A stretch of DNA of 64,000 bases from Pseudomonadota bacterium (GTDB lineage Bacteria > Desulfobacterota > Desulfovibrionia > Desulfovibrionales > Desulfomicrobiaceae), in assembly GCA_023393525.1 (NCBI GenBank), contig JAEWKZ010000124.1, forward strand, positions 1 to 64,000, read 5' to 3'. The translations under genes and the position numbers were made by a program. Positions 42,639 through 52,600 of the stretch are shown here, in pieces (position 1 is the first letter of the stretch; every line of letters starts with the position of its first letter). The notes beneath the pieces were generated by a model. The model made no database searches. It saw only the letters and a program-made list of their open reading frames with translations, and was not told the origin of the DNA.

Positions 42639-43940
42639 TTATCGCAGGCAGGCAAAGCCCCCGCCGGACCACGGACAGGCCCCGCACGGAACGGCCTGCC
42701 CATAACAGTCCTTGGCAAAGGGCGCGGGAAAGCCCTGGACATGGTCGCACGGGGCCACGCTGCAATCCGCGCAGCGGGCATACTCCTCGCGCACCGCCTC
42801 CGCGCGGAAACGGCAAAAATCGGGGGATTGCCAGACATGGAGCGGATCATTCTCCGGCACCCGGCCAAAGACGCGCTGTTTGACGCGAACCTCGGAGCCG
42901 AGCAACCAGGCCGAATAGCTGTGCCACAGATAATAACAGGGGGTCAGCGCGCCGTCATAGGCCACGAACAGGCTCGGATTCTGGACAAAGGCGCATTCTC
43001 TGGGCTCCCGCGCCGCCGTCTCGGGCAGATCGAGACGGATTCCCCGCCTCTGGGCGACATCCATGGCCCGGGCAAAGGTCTCGCGCACGCGCGCCAGGCG
43101 GCTGAAATCCAGGTTCATGGTATTGGGCAGGCTGAATTGCAGGCCACGGCCCTGCGCGTCCTCCTTCATGGCCAGAATGATGTCCACCAGCCGCTGCTGC
43201 TCCGGAGTGCGGAAAACCGCGTAAAAAGACGTATACGAGTGCGCAACATCCAGTCCCTCGACATCAAAGACTTTTTCCCATTCGCGGTAAAAATCCAGGC
43301 AACGCTGCGAGACCGGCACGTACAGACTCTGCGGGGCATCGGAGGCGTTGTAGGGCAGGACATGGGAGGCAATGACAAATTCGACGCCGCGATCCGCGCA
43401 CCAGGAGACCATGTCCGGGAGACTGGTGTAATTCTGGGCGCTGACCACGGTTTCAGCGCCCAGGGACAGGGGTCGCGCCCCCGGGCGGGCAGCCGCGCCG
43501 CGCATCAGGTCAAAGGCATGCCCGACCTGGACGATTTCGGCTCCGGCCCGAAAGCGCTCCAGCTGATCCGCGTCCGGGGAGTCCACGGAAAAGCAGACCC
43601 TGTCCAGCCCCGCGTCCATGAGCTCTCCGGCCAAGGCCGAAGTCAGGAGCATGCCGTTGGACTGAAAGCCGATGACGCAGTCCCCCGGCACCCGGGCCCT
43701 GGCAAAGGCGATGAACGAAGCCAGCGCCGGGTGCATGAGGGGTTCGCCGATGCCGTTCAGATTGAGGGTGTCCAAGTGCGGAAAAAGAGGGGCCAGAGCC
43801 TCGAAGGTCGCCCTGGACATGAGCGCGTCTTCGCAGTCCCAGCCCGTGGAATGCTTGACGCACATGGCGCAGCCAAGATTGCACAGGGTGGCCAGCTCCG
43901 CATAGAGCTTGCGTGGATGGGGGGATTGGTTCGTCAGCAT
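42639..43940 (-). CDS. Radical SAM/SPASM enzyme of unknown substrate
   Basis: A 433-residue radical SAM protein. The [4Fe-4S]-SAM site is CNLGCAMC (Cys20, Cys24, Cys27), followed by the GEPLMHPAL element and GFQSNGMLL. The C-terminal SPASM-like part is rich in cysteine: PCYYLWHSY, CADCSVAPCDHV, then DCYGQAVPCGACPW. Such tails bind auxiliary clusters and occur in peptide-modifying and metalloenzyme-maturating enzymes. No precursor peptide or obvious partner gene is adjacent, so the substrate is unknown. Confidence 0.85.
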   Translation of the reverse strand: MLTNQSPHPRKLYAELATLCNLGCAMCVKHSTGWDCEDALMSRATFEALAPLFPHLDTLNLNGIGEPLMHPALASFIAFARARVPGDCVIGFQSNGMLLTSALAGELMDAGLDRVCFSVDSPDADQLERFRAGAEIVQVGHAFDLMRGAAARPGARPLSLGAETVVSAQNYTSLPDMVSWCADRGVEFVIASHVLPYNASDAPQSLYVPVSQRCLDFYREWEKVFDVEGLDVAHSYTSFYAVFRTPEQQRLVDIILAMKEDAQGRGLQFSLPNTMNLDFSRLARVRETFARAMDVAQRRGIRLDLPETAAREPRECAFVQNPSLFVAYDGALTPCYYLWHSYSAWLLGSEVRVKQRVFGRVPENDPLHVWQSPDFCRFRAEAVREEYARCADCSVAPCDHVQGFPAPFAKDCYGQAVPCGACPWSGGGFACLR

Positions 43941-44004
43941 GGCCGGTTCTTTGAACAGTCCACAGCCTCCGTCAATGCCTCAAAATGACACACGCGCCGG
44001 CCCC

Positions 44005-45438
44005 TTACCGGCCAGCTCCGCCAACCATCTCCGCCACCAGACGCCCCAGGCGCTCCACTCCGCCCGCCAGTTCCTCTGTCCACGGGTTGCCGGAATTAAG
44101 ACGCACATGGCCGGAAAAACGATCCTGGGTCGAGAAGATGGTGCCGGGCGCGATGCTGATGCCCGCCTCTCTGGCCCGGTACATGAGTTCCACCGAGTCC
44201 ACGCCCGTGGGCAGCTCCACCCACAGCAATCCGCCGCCTTCGGGCCTGCCGACCCTGGTGCCCTCCGGAAAGGTCCGGCTCACGTGCAGCTGCATGGCCT
44301 GGGTCTGCTCTTGCAGGGCCCGCCGCAGGCCGCGCAGATGCCGATCATAGCGCCCTTCGCGCAAATAGACGCCCACGGCCTCCTGGGTCAGGGTCGCGGA
44401 GCAGACATTGGTGGTGGCCTTGACCTCGTAGGCTTCGCGGTAGAAGCGGCCCGGCATGATCCAGCCGATGCGGTAGCCCGGGCACAGGGTCTTGGACAGG
44501 GACGAACACAGCACAACCAGCCCCGCCCGGTCGTACATCTTGAAGACCGTGGGCCGGGCCGGACCGAAATGCAGGTCCCCGGCCACATCGTCCTCGATCA
44601 GGGGGATTTCCCGCCTGGCCAATAATTCCACGATTTCGCGCTTGGCGCTGTCCGGAGTCAAGGAGCCGTCGGGATTGTTGAAATTGGGGGTGAGGATGCA
44701 GGCCCGGATATCGAAGCGCCCCAAAGCCCGCTCCACATCGGCGGGCTCCACGCCGTGCCGGGGATGCGAGGGGATCTCGATGGAGCGCACGCCCTGATTT
44801 TCAAGCAGCTGCTGAAAGCAGAAATAGGACGGCGCCTGGATGAGCACGTTGTCGCCGGGCCGGACCAGGCTGCGCACAGCCACGTGCAGGGCTTCGAGCG
44901 CCCCGCAGGTGATGATGATCTCCTCGGGCCGCACGGCCAGGCCCGCCTGGGACGCGCGCAGGGAGAGCTGGCGACGCAGTTCCAGGCTGCCCTCCACGGG
45001 CAGGTAGCCGACCTGGCGCTTGGGATCTTCCCGCGAGAGACGGGCCGCGACCTTGGCCAGTTCGCGGTAGGGCAGCAGGTCTTCCGACGGGCAGTTGATG
45101 CCCAGCGGCACAAGCTCGCGGTCGCCCACGGTCTCGAGCACGGCGGAGATGAGCTGACTGCGGTTGACGGTATGGGGGCGCAGGAGCGGGCGCGGATTGC
45201 GCGGCGGAGGCGGCAGTTGCCGGGTATCGCGCCGCACGAAAAAACCGGACCTGGGCCGCGACTCGATGACCCCCTTGCGCTCCAGTTCGGCGTAGGCCTG
45301 CAGTACAGTGCTCACCGCCACCCGGCTGCGCAGGCTGACATGGCGCAGGGAAGGCAGCCGCGCTCCGGGCCCCAGCGTGCCCGATGATATCTGAAGCATC
45401 AGCTGCTGCTCGATCTGACGGTACCTGTAATCTTCCAT
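44005..45438 (-). CDS. MocR/GntR-type regulator with aminotransferase domain
   Basis: The start is ATG 45438, eight bases after GAGG (477 residues); another ATG lies 6 nt upstream. Residues 1-70 are a GntR winged helix (SGTLGPGARLPSLRHVSLRS, VAVSTVLQAYAELERKGVI), joined to a class I aminotransferase-like domain with the PLP lysine in CSSLSKTLCPGYRIGW and the aspartate-tyrosine region IEDDVAGDLHF. MocR proteins sense a PLP-amino acid adduct and usually control the neighbouring genes. Divergent azlCD plus an aminotransferase are the obvious targets. Confidence 0.9.
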   Translation of the reverse strand: MEDYRYRQIEQQLMLQISSGTLGPGARLPSLRHVSLRSRVAVSTVLQAYAELERKGVIESRPRSGFFVRRDTRQLPPPPRNPRPLLRPHTVNRSQLISAVLETVGDRELVPLGINCPSEDLLPYRELAKVAARLSREDPKRQVGYLPVEGSLELRRQLSLRASQAGLAVRPEEIIITCGALEALHVAVRSLVRPGDNVLIQAPSYFCFQQLLENQGVRSIEIPSHPRHGVEPADVERALGRFDIRACILTPNFNNPDGSLTPDSAKREIVELLARREIPLIEDDVAGDLHFGPARPTVFKMYDRAGLVVLCSSLSKTLCPGYRIGWIMPGRFYREAYEVKATTNVCSATLTQEAVGVYLREGRYDRHLRGLRRALQEQTQAMQLHVSRTFPEGTRVGRPEGGGLLWVELPTGVDSVELMYRAREAGISIAPGTIFSTQDRFSGHVRLNSGNPWTEELAGGVERLGRLVAEMVGGAGR

Positions 45439-45469
45439 GGTCATATCCTCATAAATGACGCCAAACTGT

Positions 45470-45603
45470 CATTCCCGCCCACGCGGGAATCCAGTGCTTC
45501 CAAGCCCCCTCCCGCATCACACTCCCGCAGGGATTGGCTGGTGTCGGGGGCGGCGGGCTGTCGGCTGTCTGACCGAGCCAGGCATCGTTTGACGAACCAT
45601 TGC
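45470..45603 (+). repeat. Repeat unit copy A (palindrome-headed, 134 bp)
   Basis: It begins with the palindrome ATTCCCGC-CCAC-GCGGGAAT, a widespread type of intergenic palindrome, and ends with a 45-base segment that is repeated without change in copy B (from TGTCGGCTGTCTGACC to GACGAACCATTGC). Confidence 0.8.
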
Positions 45604-45621
45604 CCACCGGGCGATTCGCCG

Positions 45622-45752
45622 CATTCCCGCGCAGGCGGGAATCCAGCTCTTCCAAGTCCCCCACATCACCCTGCCGCTGGGATTGGCTGGTGTCGGGGGC
45701 GGCGGACTGTCGGCTGTCTGACCGAGCCAGGCATCGTTTGACGAACCATTGC
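45622..45752 (+). repeat. Repeat unit copy B (131 bp)
   Basis: A direct copy of unit A about 150 bases further on. The head palindrome reads ATTCCCGC-GCAG-GCGGGAAT, so its loop differs, while GGATTGGCTGGTGTCGGGGG and the 45-base tail are conserved. Confidence 0.8.
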
Positions 45753-45786
45753 GGGGCGCACAACGCTCGAAGTCATGGTCGGGCAC

Positions 45787-45857
45787 GCAATGGTTCGTCT
45801 CTACGAGGCCGGCGAGGGAGTTCCGGCAGGCCGCCGCCCCCGGCGCCAGCCAATCCC
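45787..45857 (-). repeat. Partial repeat unit copy C (inverted, diverged)
   Basis: GCAATGGTTCGTC and, 45 bases on, GCCGCCGCCCCCGGCGCCAG followed by CCAATCCC are the reverse complement of the tail and middle of units A and B. The part between them has diverged and the head palindrome is missing. Confidence 0.65.
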
Positions 45858-45984
45858 CTTCCCGATGCCCGGCCATGTCACCACATCACCATTCCTTCTT
45901 CCGATGTCCGGCCATGTCACCCTACCCCATCTCCGCTCCCTGTTGCGTCCTCCGCCTCCAATCTGTTATGGTCGAAATTTACGC

Positions 45985-46011
45985 AAACTGTATCTGTACC
46001 GCAAACAGTTT
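45985..46011. promoter_or_regulatory. Candidate operator upstream of azlC
   Basis: An inverted pair AAACTG-N15-CAGTTT, which also contains two GCAAAC half-motifs in direct orientation, lies 35-60 nt before azlC and opposite the MocR gene. MocR-type regulators often bind spaced direct or inverted half-sites, so this is a plausible target, but the assignment rests on position alone. Confidence 0.3.
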
Positions 46012-46045
46012 TTGACTAGGCTGAGATTCAAGAGGATAATAGATT

Positions 46046-46768
46046 ATGAATTGCGCCACCCTTTCTTCCACCAGCCGCGCCGAGTCCCCCCTGGTCTCGG
46101 CCTTTCGCCAGACCCTGCCCATCATCCTGGGCTATGTGCCCGTGGGTTTCGCCTACGGCGTTCTGGCCCAGAAATCGGGCCTTTCCGGCATAAACACCAT
46201 ACTGATGAGCCTTCTGGTCTTTGCGGGGTCGGCCCAGCTCATCGCGGTCGGCCTTTTCGCGGCCGGAGCCGCGCCCCTGGCCATCGTGGCCACGACCTTC
46301 GTGGTCAATCTGCGCCATCTGCTCATGTCCGCCGCCCTGGCCCCGTTCCTGCGCTCCTGGAGCAAAGTCCGGCTGGCCCTCTTTTCCTACCAGATGACGG
46401 ACGAAACCTTCGCCCTGCACGTCGGACGCTTCGCCAAGGGAGAAACCGCGCCGTGTGAAACCTTCGGCATCAACGTCATCGCCCAGAGCGCCTGGGTTGG
46501 GGGCACGGTCCTCGGCCTGGCCGCGAGCACGCTCATCACCGACATCCGGCCCATCGGACTTGATTACGCCCTGCCGGCCATGTTCATCGCCCTGCTCCTG
46601 GGCCAGCTCAAGTCGCGGCAGCACCTGGCCGTGGCGGTCATCGCAGGCGTCCTGTCCACGATCCTGATGCTCGCCGGCCTTCAGCAGAGCCACGTCCTGG
46701 CCGCGACCATCACTGCAGCAACCATCGGCCTCGGAGTTCACGCATGGACCAGCAAACGATCTTCCTGA
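46046..46768 (+). CDS. azlC: AzlC-family branched-chain amino acid exporter, large subunit
   Basis: A 240-residue membrane protein of the AzlC family: FRQTLPIILGYVPVGFAYG, SLLVFAGSAQLIAVGLF and FVVNLRHLLMSAALAPF are characteristic. With AzlD it forms a two-part (LIV-E type) exporter of branched-chain amino acids and analogues. AGAGGA precedes the ATG by nine bases. It overlaps azlD by 25 nt. Confidence 0.93.
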   Translation: MNCATLSSTSRAESPLVSAFRQTLPIILGYVPVGFAYGVLAQKSGLSGINTILMSLLVFAGSAQLIAVGLFAAGAAPLAIVATTFVVNLRHLLMSAALAPFLRSWSKVRLALFSYQMTDETFALHVGRFAKGETAPCETFGINVIAQSAWVGGTVLGLAASTLITDIRPIGLDYALPAMFIALLLGQLKSRQHLAVAVIAGVLSTILMLAGLQQSHVLAATITAATIGLGVHAWTSKRSS

Positions 46769-47070
46769 CCATTCTCGGCATGATGGCCGTGACCTATGTC
46801 CCGCGCGCCCTGCCCCTGTTGGCCCTGGCGCAGCGCACCCTGCCCGGGGCGGTCATCCGCTGGCTGGGGTTCATCCCCGTGGCGGTGCTCTCGGCCATGC
46901 TCCTGCCGTCGCTGGTCGCGACGGAAAAAGGGCTTGATTTTTCGGCGGAGAACATATTCCTGTGGGCGGCCATACCCACCTTTCTGGTCTGCTGGAAAAC
47001 CAAAAGCTTTGTCGGCGCCATTGTCACCGGCATGGGCTGCGTGGCTCTGGGCAGACTGTTTTTCGCGTAA
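46744..47070 (+). CDS. azlD: AzlD-family exporter small subunit
   Basis: A 108-residue protein with four hydrophobic segments (TIFLTILGMMAVTYVPRALP, VIRWLGFIPVAVLSAMLLP and others), the usual size for AzlD. The VTYVPRALPLL and FIPVAVLSAML elements are typical. It overlaps azlC and is followed after 21 nt by the aminotransferase. Confidence 0.92.
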   Translation: MDQQTIFLTILGMMAVTYVPRALPLLALAQRTLPGAVIRWLGFIPVAVLSAMLLPSLVATEKGLDFSAENIFLWAAIPTFLVCWKTKSFVGAIVTGMGCVALGRLFFA

Positions 47071-47091
47071 CACCGCCCCCAAGGAGAGAAC

Positions 47092-48276
47092 ATGAGTTTT
47101 CGATTCACCAACCGCATCCAGAACACGCCGAAATCCTTCATTCGCGAGATCCTGAAAGTCACCCAGGATCCGGGCATCATCTCCTTTGCCGGCGGCCTGC
47201 CCAATCCGCATCTCTTTCCCATCGAAGCCCTGCAGGATGCGGCCCGCGAAACCCTGGCCGCGTCCGGGGCGCGCGCCCTGCAGTACTCCACCACCGAGGG
47301 GCACGCCGAGTTGCGCGGCTGGATAGCGGCCCGCTACGCCAAGCGCGGCATAACCGTGGACCCGGACCAGGTGCTCATCACCACCGGCTCCCAGCAATGT
47401 CTGGACCTCCTGGGCAAGCTCTTCATCGAAAAGGACGACGAGGTCATTCTGGAGCGGCCGAGCTACCTGGGCACCATCCAGGCCTTCACCATGTTCGAGC
47501 CCCGCTTCGTGACCGTTGATCTGGAAGCGGACGGCCCCAATCTGGAAGAGGTCAAGGCGCTGCTGGCCACGGGTCGCCCCAAGCTCTTCTACGCCGTGCC
47601 CAACTTCCAGAACCCTTCGGGGCTGACCTATTCCAGGGCCAAGCGCGAGGCCCTGGGAGCGCTGCTGCGCAACCACCCGGAAACCATCTTCATCGAGGAC
47701 GACCCCTACGGCGAGCTGCGCTTTTCCGGCCAGCATCACCAGCCCGTCTTCGCCCATACCGGCGGCCGCAGCATCATGCTCGGCAGCTTCTCCAAGATCA
47801 CGGTGCCCGGCTTTCGCCTGGGCTGGATGGTCGCGCCGCCTGAAATCATCCGCCTGGCGGTCAAGGCCAAGCAGGCCGCAGACCTGCATTCCTCGACCTT
47901 CAACCAGTTCGTCATCGCCGAGTATCTCAAAAATCACTCCATCGACGACCATATCGCCAAGATCACGGCCTGTTACGGTTCCCAGGCGGCGGCCATGGTC
48001 CGTACTCTGGAGCGCGAGGCCCCCGAGGGCGTGACCTTCACCCGTCCCGAAGGCGGCATGTTCTCGTGGGTGACCCTGCCGGAAGGCAAGGGCTCGTGCA
48101 TGGATCTCTTCAACCTGGCCATCGGGCAGAAGGTGGCCTTTGTGCCGGGCATGCCCTTCTACACCGACGGCGGCGGCCAGGACACCCTGCGCCTCAATTT
48201 CTCCAATGCTTCGGAAGCGACCATCGACGAAGGCATCACGCGGCTGTGCCGGTGCATGAAGGATTTTCTGAAATAG
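47092..48276 (+). CDS. PLP-dependent aminotransferase (LysN/2-aminoadipate type)
   Basis: A 394-residue fold-type I aminotransferase: ISFAGGLPNPHLFP at the N-terminus, TTGSQQCLDLLGKLF, PNFQNPSGLTYS, and the PLP lysine in GSFSKITVPGFRLGW. This is the subfamily of 2-aminoadipate/aromatic/branched-chain aminotransferases and is related to the C-terminal domain of the divergent MocR protein. Grouping with azlCD suggests handling of a branched-chain or similar amino acid. A terminator follows. Confidence 0.9.
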   Translation: MSFRFTNRIQNTPKSFIREILKVTQDPGIISFAGGLPNPHLFPIEALQDAARETLAASGARALQYSTTEGHAELRGWIAARYAKRGITVDPDQVLITTGSQQCLDLLGKLFIEKDDEVILERPSYLGTIQAFTMFEPRFVTVDLEADGPNLEEVKALLATGRPKLFYAVPNFQNPSGLTYSRAKREALGALLRNHPETIFIEDDPYGELRFSGQHHQPVFAHTGGRSIMLGSFSKITVPGFRLGWMVAPPEIIRLAVKAKQAADLHSSTFNQFVIAEYLKNHSIDDHIAKITACYGSQAAAMVRTLEREAPEGVTFTRPEGGMFSWVTLPEGKGSCMDLFNLAIGQKVAFVPGMPFYTDGGGQDTLRLNFSNASEATIDEGITRLCRCMKDFLK

Positions 48277-48288
48277 GTCTCCCTCGAC

Positions 48289-48337
48289 GGTTCATGGCGG
48301 GAAACGACCAGGGCTGCGTCCCCGCCATGAACCTTTT
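48289..48337 (+). terminator. Rho-independent terminator after aminotransferase
   Basis: GGTTCATGGCGGG at 48289-48301 pairs with CCCGCCATGAACC at 48321-48333 (13 bp), followed by TTTT. It closes the azlC-azlD-aminotransferase operon. Confidence 0.85.
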
Positions 48338-48461
48338 CCGACTTCCCCGCTCCAGATATTATTCCCTTTTCCAGAGGTTGAACTCCGAACCGACCAGGGT
48401 GTACACGCCGTAGAGTGTCCACAATGTGTTGACCAGAGCCACATCACCCTGGAGAGCCGAC

Positions 48462-49640
48462 ATGCCCGCGTTCCTTCGCCTGCTCATCTGCCTTGCCCTG
48501 CTGCTCGCCGCTTGCGGCCAAAGCGACGCCCCCGCGCCATCCGCATCGCGAACCATCCAGGCCCGGACCCTGCGCCTGGCCCTGACCGAGGCGAAGGAAT
48601 GCCGGAGCCTTCCCGGGCAGGTCCAGTCGCGCAACAGCGTGACCCTGGCCAGCAAGACCAGCGGCACGGTGACGGAAATCCTGGCCCGCGAGGGAGACGC
48701 CCTCGCGGCCGGCCAGACCATCCTGCGCATCGACGACGCCGAGCTGCGCCAGCGCGAGCAGAGCGTGCGCGCCACGGCCGGACAGGCCGGGCTGGAAAGC
48801 AAGGCCCTGGCCGCTCGCAAGGCGCAGGCCAAGGCCACCTATGACCGCATGCAGAAGCTTCTGCAGCAGGCAGCGGTCAGTCGCGACGATGTGGATCGGG
48901 CCCGGGCCGAATACGAGGCCCTGGCCAGCCAGGAAAAGGCCCTGGCCGCGCAGTCCTCCGCCGCCGGATTCCAGGGCGCTGAAATCCGCGCCCTGATGCG
49001 GTACAGCGCCGTATCCTCGCCTTTGAACGGGGTGCTGACGCGCCGTCACGTCGATCTGGGGGCCTTTGTGCAGGCCGGGACGCCCCTGGCCGAGGTGGAT
49101 GACCTGGGCAGCGGGTTCGATCTGGTGGCCCAGGCCGACGAATCCCTGCTTGGGCGCATAAGCCAGGGCATGACCGTGGTCGCGCTCATCCCCTCCCTGA
49201 CCGCAGCTCCGTTTTTGACCACCCTCTCGGCCGTGATCGGCCAGGTGGACCCCACCAGCCGCGCCTTCAGGGTCAAGGCCGCCCTTGAGGGCGCGCCCAG
49301 CCCCGGCATGTTCGGCAAGGTCTGCGTACCCGTGGGCTCGGCCAAAAAACTTCTTGTGCCCCGCTCCGCCTTGCGACCGCGCGGCGAGTTGACCACGGCC
49401 CTGATCGTGGACGAGGATTCCATACTGCGGCTGCGCATCGTCAAGACCGGCGGGATCTACCAGAAGGCCGTGCTGGACGGGCAGACCTTCATCCTCCAGA
49501 CCGGAGCGGATCGGCTGGACACCGCTCCCGAGGGGGCGGAAACCCTGGTGGAGGTGCTGGCCGGGCTCTCCGTGGGCGACGAGGCGGTTCTGGATGCCCC
49601 CGCCGTGGCCCGCGAAGGCGACAGACTGGCGCGGGAGTAG
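48462..49640 (+). CDS. RND efflux periplasmic adaptor (lipoprotein)
   Basis: The start is ATG 48462 after GGAGAG (392 residues). A lipoprotein signal ends in LLLAACG, so the adaptor is tethered to the inner membrane. The membrane-fusion layout is clear: barrel-sandwich (SKTSGTVTEILAREGDALAAGQ), a coiled-coil hairpin (about residues 95-160), then SPLNGVLTRRHVDLGAFVQAG and a beta-barrel. It couples the RND pump encoded 2 nt later to an outer-membrane channel that is not encoded here. Confidence 0.92.
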   Translation: MPAFLRLLICLALLLAACGQSDAPAPSASRTIQARTLRLALTEAKECRSLPGQVQSRNSVTLASKTSGTVTEILAREGDALAAGQTILRIDDAELRQREQSVRATAGQAGLESKALAARKAQAKATYDRMQKLLQQAAVSRDDVDRARAEYEALASQEKALAAQSSAAGFQGAEIRALMRYSAVSSPLNGVLTRRHVDLGAFVQAGTPLAEVDDLGSGFDLVAQADESLLGRISQGMTVVALIPSLTAAPFLTTLSAVIGQVDPTSRAFRVKAALEGAPSPGMFGKVCVPVGSAKKLLVPRSALRPRGELTTALIVDEDSILRLRIVKTGGIYQKAVLDGQTFILQTGADRLDTAPEGAETLVEVLAGLSVGDEAVLDAPAVAREGDRLARE

Positions 49641-49642
49641 CC

Positions 49643-52600
49643 ATGTCCGGACATCCCTCCCACAACCATGATTTTCTGACCCGCATCACCGCGAGCTTCG
49701 TGGACTCCAAGCTCGTGCCGCTGGTTATCGTCTTTTCCATTCTTCTCGGCGTGTTCGCCGTGCTGCGCACCCCGAGCGAGGAGGAGCCGCAGATCATCGT
49801 GCCCATGATCGACATCATGGTCGAAATGCCCGGAGCCATGCCCGAGGAGATCGAAAAGCGCGTCGTCGGTCCCATGGAAAAACTGCTCTGGGAGATCCCC
49901 GGCGTGGAATACGTCTACTCCACGGCCATGGACGGTCAGGCCCTGACCATCGTGCGCTTTCTGGTCGGCGAGGACGTGGAGAAAAGCCTGATCAAGACCT
50001 ACGGCAAGCTCTACCAGCATCTGGACTGGATTCCGCCAGGATGCTCCCAGCCGATCTTGCAACCCCGCTCCATCGACGACGTGCCGGTCCTGGCCGTGGC
50101 CCTGACTGGCGAAACCTATGACAGCCGCACCCTGCGCCAGGTCGGCGCCGAAGTGGCGGAAAGCCTGCGGGCCATGACCGGAGTTTCGGAAGTGAGCCTC
50201 ATCGGCGGCCGCAAACGGGCGCTGACCGTGGAAGTGAATCCGGAGCGGCTGCGCCAGCTGAATCTGGACAGCGTGGATGTGGCTGCGGCCATTGCGGGAC
50301 AGAATCAGGCCGACCAGAGCGGACTGATGACCGCCGCCGGGGCCAGCCGCCAGGTTCGCCTCGACAATGCCCTGCGTTCCGCCGCTGACGTGGCGGGCAC
50401 GGTCATCGCCGTGCGTGACGGCCACCCCGTGACCCTGGGCAACGTGGCGCAAATCAGCGACGGCTGGGCCGAGCCCGAGGACTACGTCCTCTTCGCTCCC
50501 GGCCCGCAGGCAGGCGTCAAGGGCATCACGACCGGGGCCGGACAGCTCCAGCCGGCCATCACCCTGACCGTGGCCAAGCGTCCGGGCATCAATGCCACCG
50601 AGCTGTGCCAAAAGGCGCTGGCGACCATCGAGAGCCTACGCGGCACGGTCATTCCGGCGGACATGCAGACCGTGATCGTGCGCGACTACGGGGAAACGGC
50701 CAAGCACAAATCCGACGAACTGCTCTTCCATCTGGCCATCGCGGCCCTGTCCGTGGGGGCCATCGTGGCCTTTTTCCTCGGCGGACGGGCCAGCATCGTG
50801 GTCATGGTCGCCGTGCCCGTGACCCTGGCCGTGACCCTGGCCACCTACTGGCTGCTGGGCTACACCCTGAACCGGGTCACCCTTTTTGCCCTCATCTTCT
50901 GCATCGGCATCCTGGTGGACGACCCCATCGTGGACGTGGAGAACATCGTGCGCCACGTGCGCCTGCCCGGTTCGACGGGGCGGCCCTTCGCCCAGGTCAT
51001 CATCGAGGCGGTCAGCGAAGTACGCGCGCCCCTGGTCCTGGCCACCTTCACGGTCATCGCGGCCATCATGCCCATGGCCTTCGTCGGCGGACTGATGGGG
51101 CCGTACATGCGGCCCATGCCGGTGGGCGCGAGCATGGCCATGCTCTTGTCCATGGCCGTGGCCTTCGTCATCACCCCCTGGCTGGCCAAGCGGGTCCTGA
51201 AACCCTCGGGCAGCCACGAGCACGAAACCCACGACGACATCTTCACGCGCGGCTACATCTGGCTCATGCGCCATCTCATCGAAAAGCCCAAATTCCGCTG
51301 GTTGTTCCTGGCCGCGATGGCCGGGCTGCTGCTCCTGGCCGTCAGCCTCTTCCCCTTGAAGGCCGTGCTGGTCAAGATGCTGCCCTTCGACAACAAGAGC
51401 GAGTTCGAAATCGTCATCGACATGCCCGACGGAACAGGGCTCGAGACGACCATGGCCGCTGCGGAAACCCTGTCGCGCTCCATCGCCCGGGAACCCGAAG
51501 TGACCGACGTGCAGCTTTACGTGGGCACGGCCGCGCCCTTTTCCTTCAACGGGCTGGTGCGCCATTATTATCTGCGCCGAGGCCCGAATGTGGCCCAGAT
51601 CCAGGTCAACCTGGTTGGCCGCGGGGACCGCGAGGCCTCCAGCCACGAGATCGCGGGCCGGGTACGTGAAAACATAGCGCCGCTGGCCAAAAAACTCGGA
51701 GCGCGGATCAAAGTGGTGGAAGTGCCGCCCGGCCCGCCAGTGCTGCAGACCCTGGTGGCGGAAATCTACGGCCCGACGCATGAATCACGGCTGGCCGTGG
51801 CCAGGCAGGTCAGGGACATCTTCACCGAAACGCCGAGCGTGGTCGATGTGGACTGGCTGGTGAACGATCCGCGCCCGGAGACGCGGGTGCGCGTGGACGC
51901 GGAAAAAGCCTTGCAAAACGGCGTCAGCCCGGACCGGGCCAGGCAGGTGCTGGCCGCTTCCGTTAAAGGAACGCAGGTCGGCATCCTGCATGATCCGCGC
52001 GCCCGGGAGGATGTGCCCATCGTGGTCCGCCTGCCCATCTCCAGGCGCTCACACGCCCGGGACCTGGAAACCCTGCCCGTGCGGGGGGAAAACGGGAAAA
52101 TGGTGTCTCTGGACCAGATCGCAAGCCTGACCCAAGAAGTCACGCCGGGCTACATCTACCACAAGAACATTCTGCCCGTGATCTACGTGACGGCGGACAT
52201 GGCCGGGGAAGAAGAAAGCCCGGTCTACGGCATGGCCCGCATCGACGAGGCCCTGGACGAGCTGGGCAGGACCGGCCAGGGCGCCTGGCAGGCCGGAGAC
52301 ACGCGCCCCCTGGCCCGCCTCTACGCCAGCGGCCCGGACACGACCCACGACATCGCCATGAAATGGGACGGGGAATGGCAGATCACCTACGAGGTCTTCC
52401 GGGACATGGGCGTGGCCTTCGCCGTGGTGCTGGTGCTCGTGGCCGTTCTGGTGGTGGGCTGGTTCGGGTCGTACACGACGCCCATCGCCATCATGATCCC
52501 CATCCCGCTCTCGCTCATCGGCATCATCCCGGCCCACGCCGTCTCCGGTTCCTTCTTCACGGCCACGTCCATGATCGGCTTCATCGCCGGAGCGGGCATC

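Larger units (their letters stand above)
45439..46045. other. Repeat-bearing divergent region between MocR gene and azlC
   Basis: About 600 bases with no real gene; the short frames here run through repeats. It holds three copies of a 130 bp repeat (annotated separately), a 19-base direct repeat differing at one base (45864-45882 and 45903-45921), and near azlC an inverted pair AAACTG/CAGTTT (45985-46011) that could be a regulator site. Confidence 0.6.

Noticed and set aside
45449..45876. Small open frames in the repeat region before azlC
   Set aside because: They run through the repeated units in several frames and encode repeated low-complexity peptides without ribosome sites.
46012..46040. 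Sigma-70-like promoter TTGACT-N17-GATAAT before azlC
   Set aside because: It would start transcription at the ATG itself, giving a leaderless mRNA, and the GATAAT overlaps the Shine-Dalgarno AGAGGA. The match is more likely coincidental.
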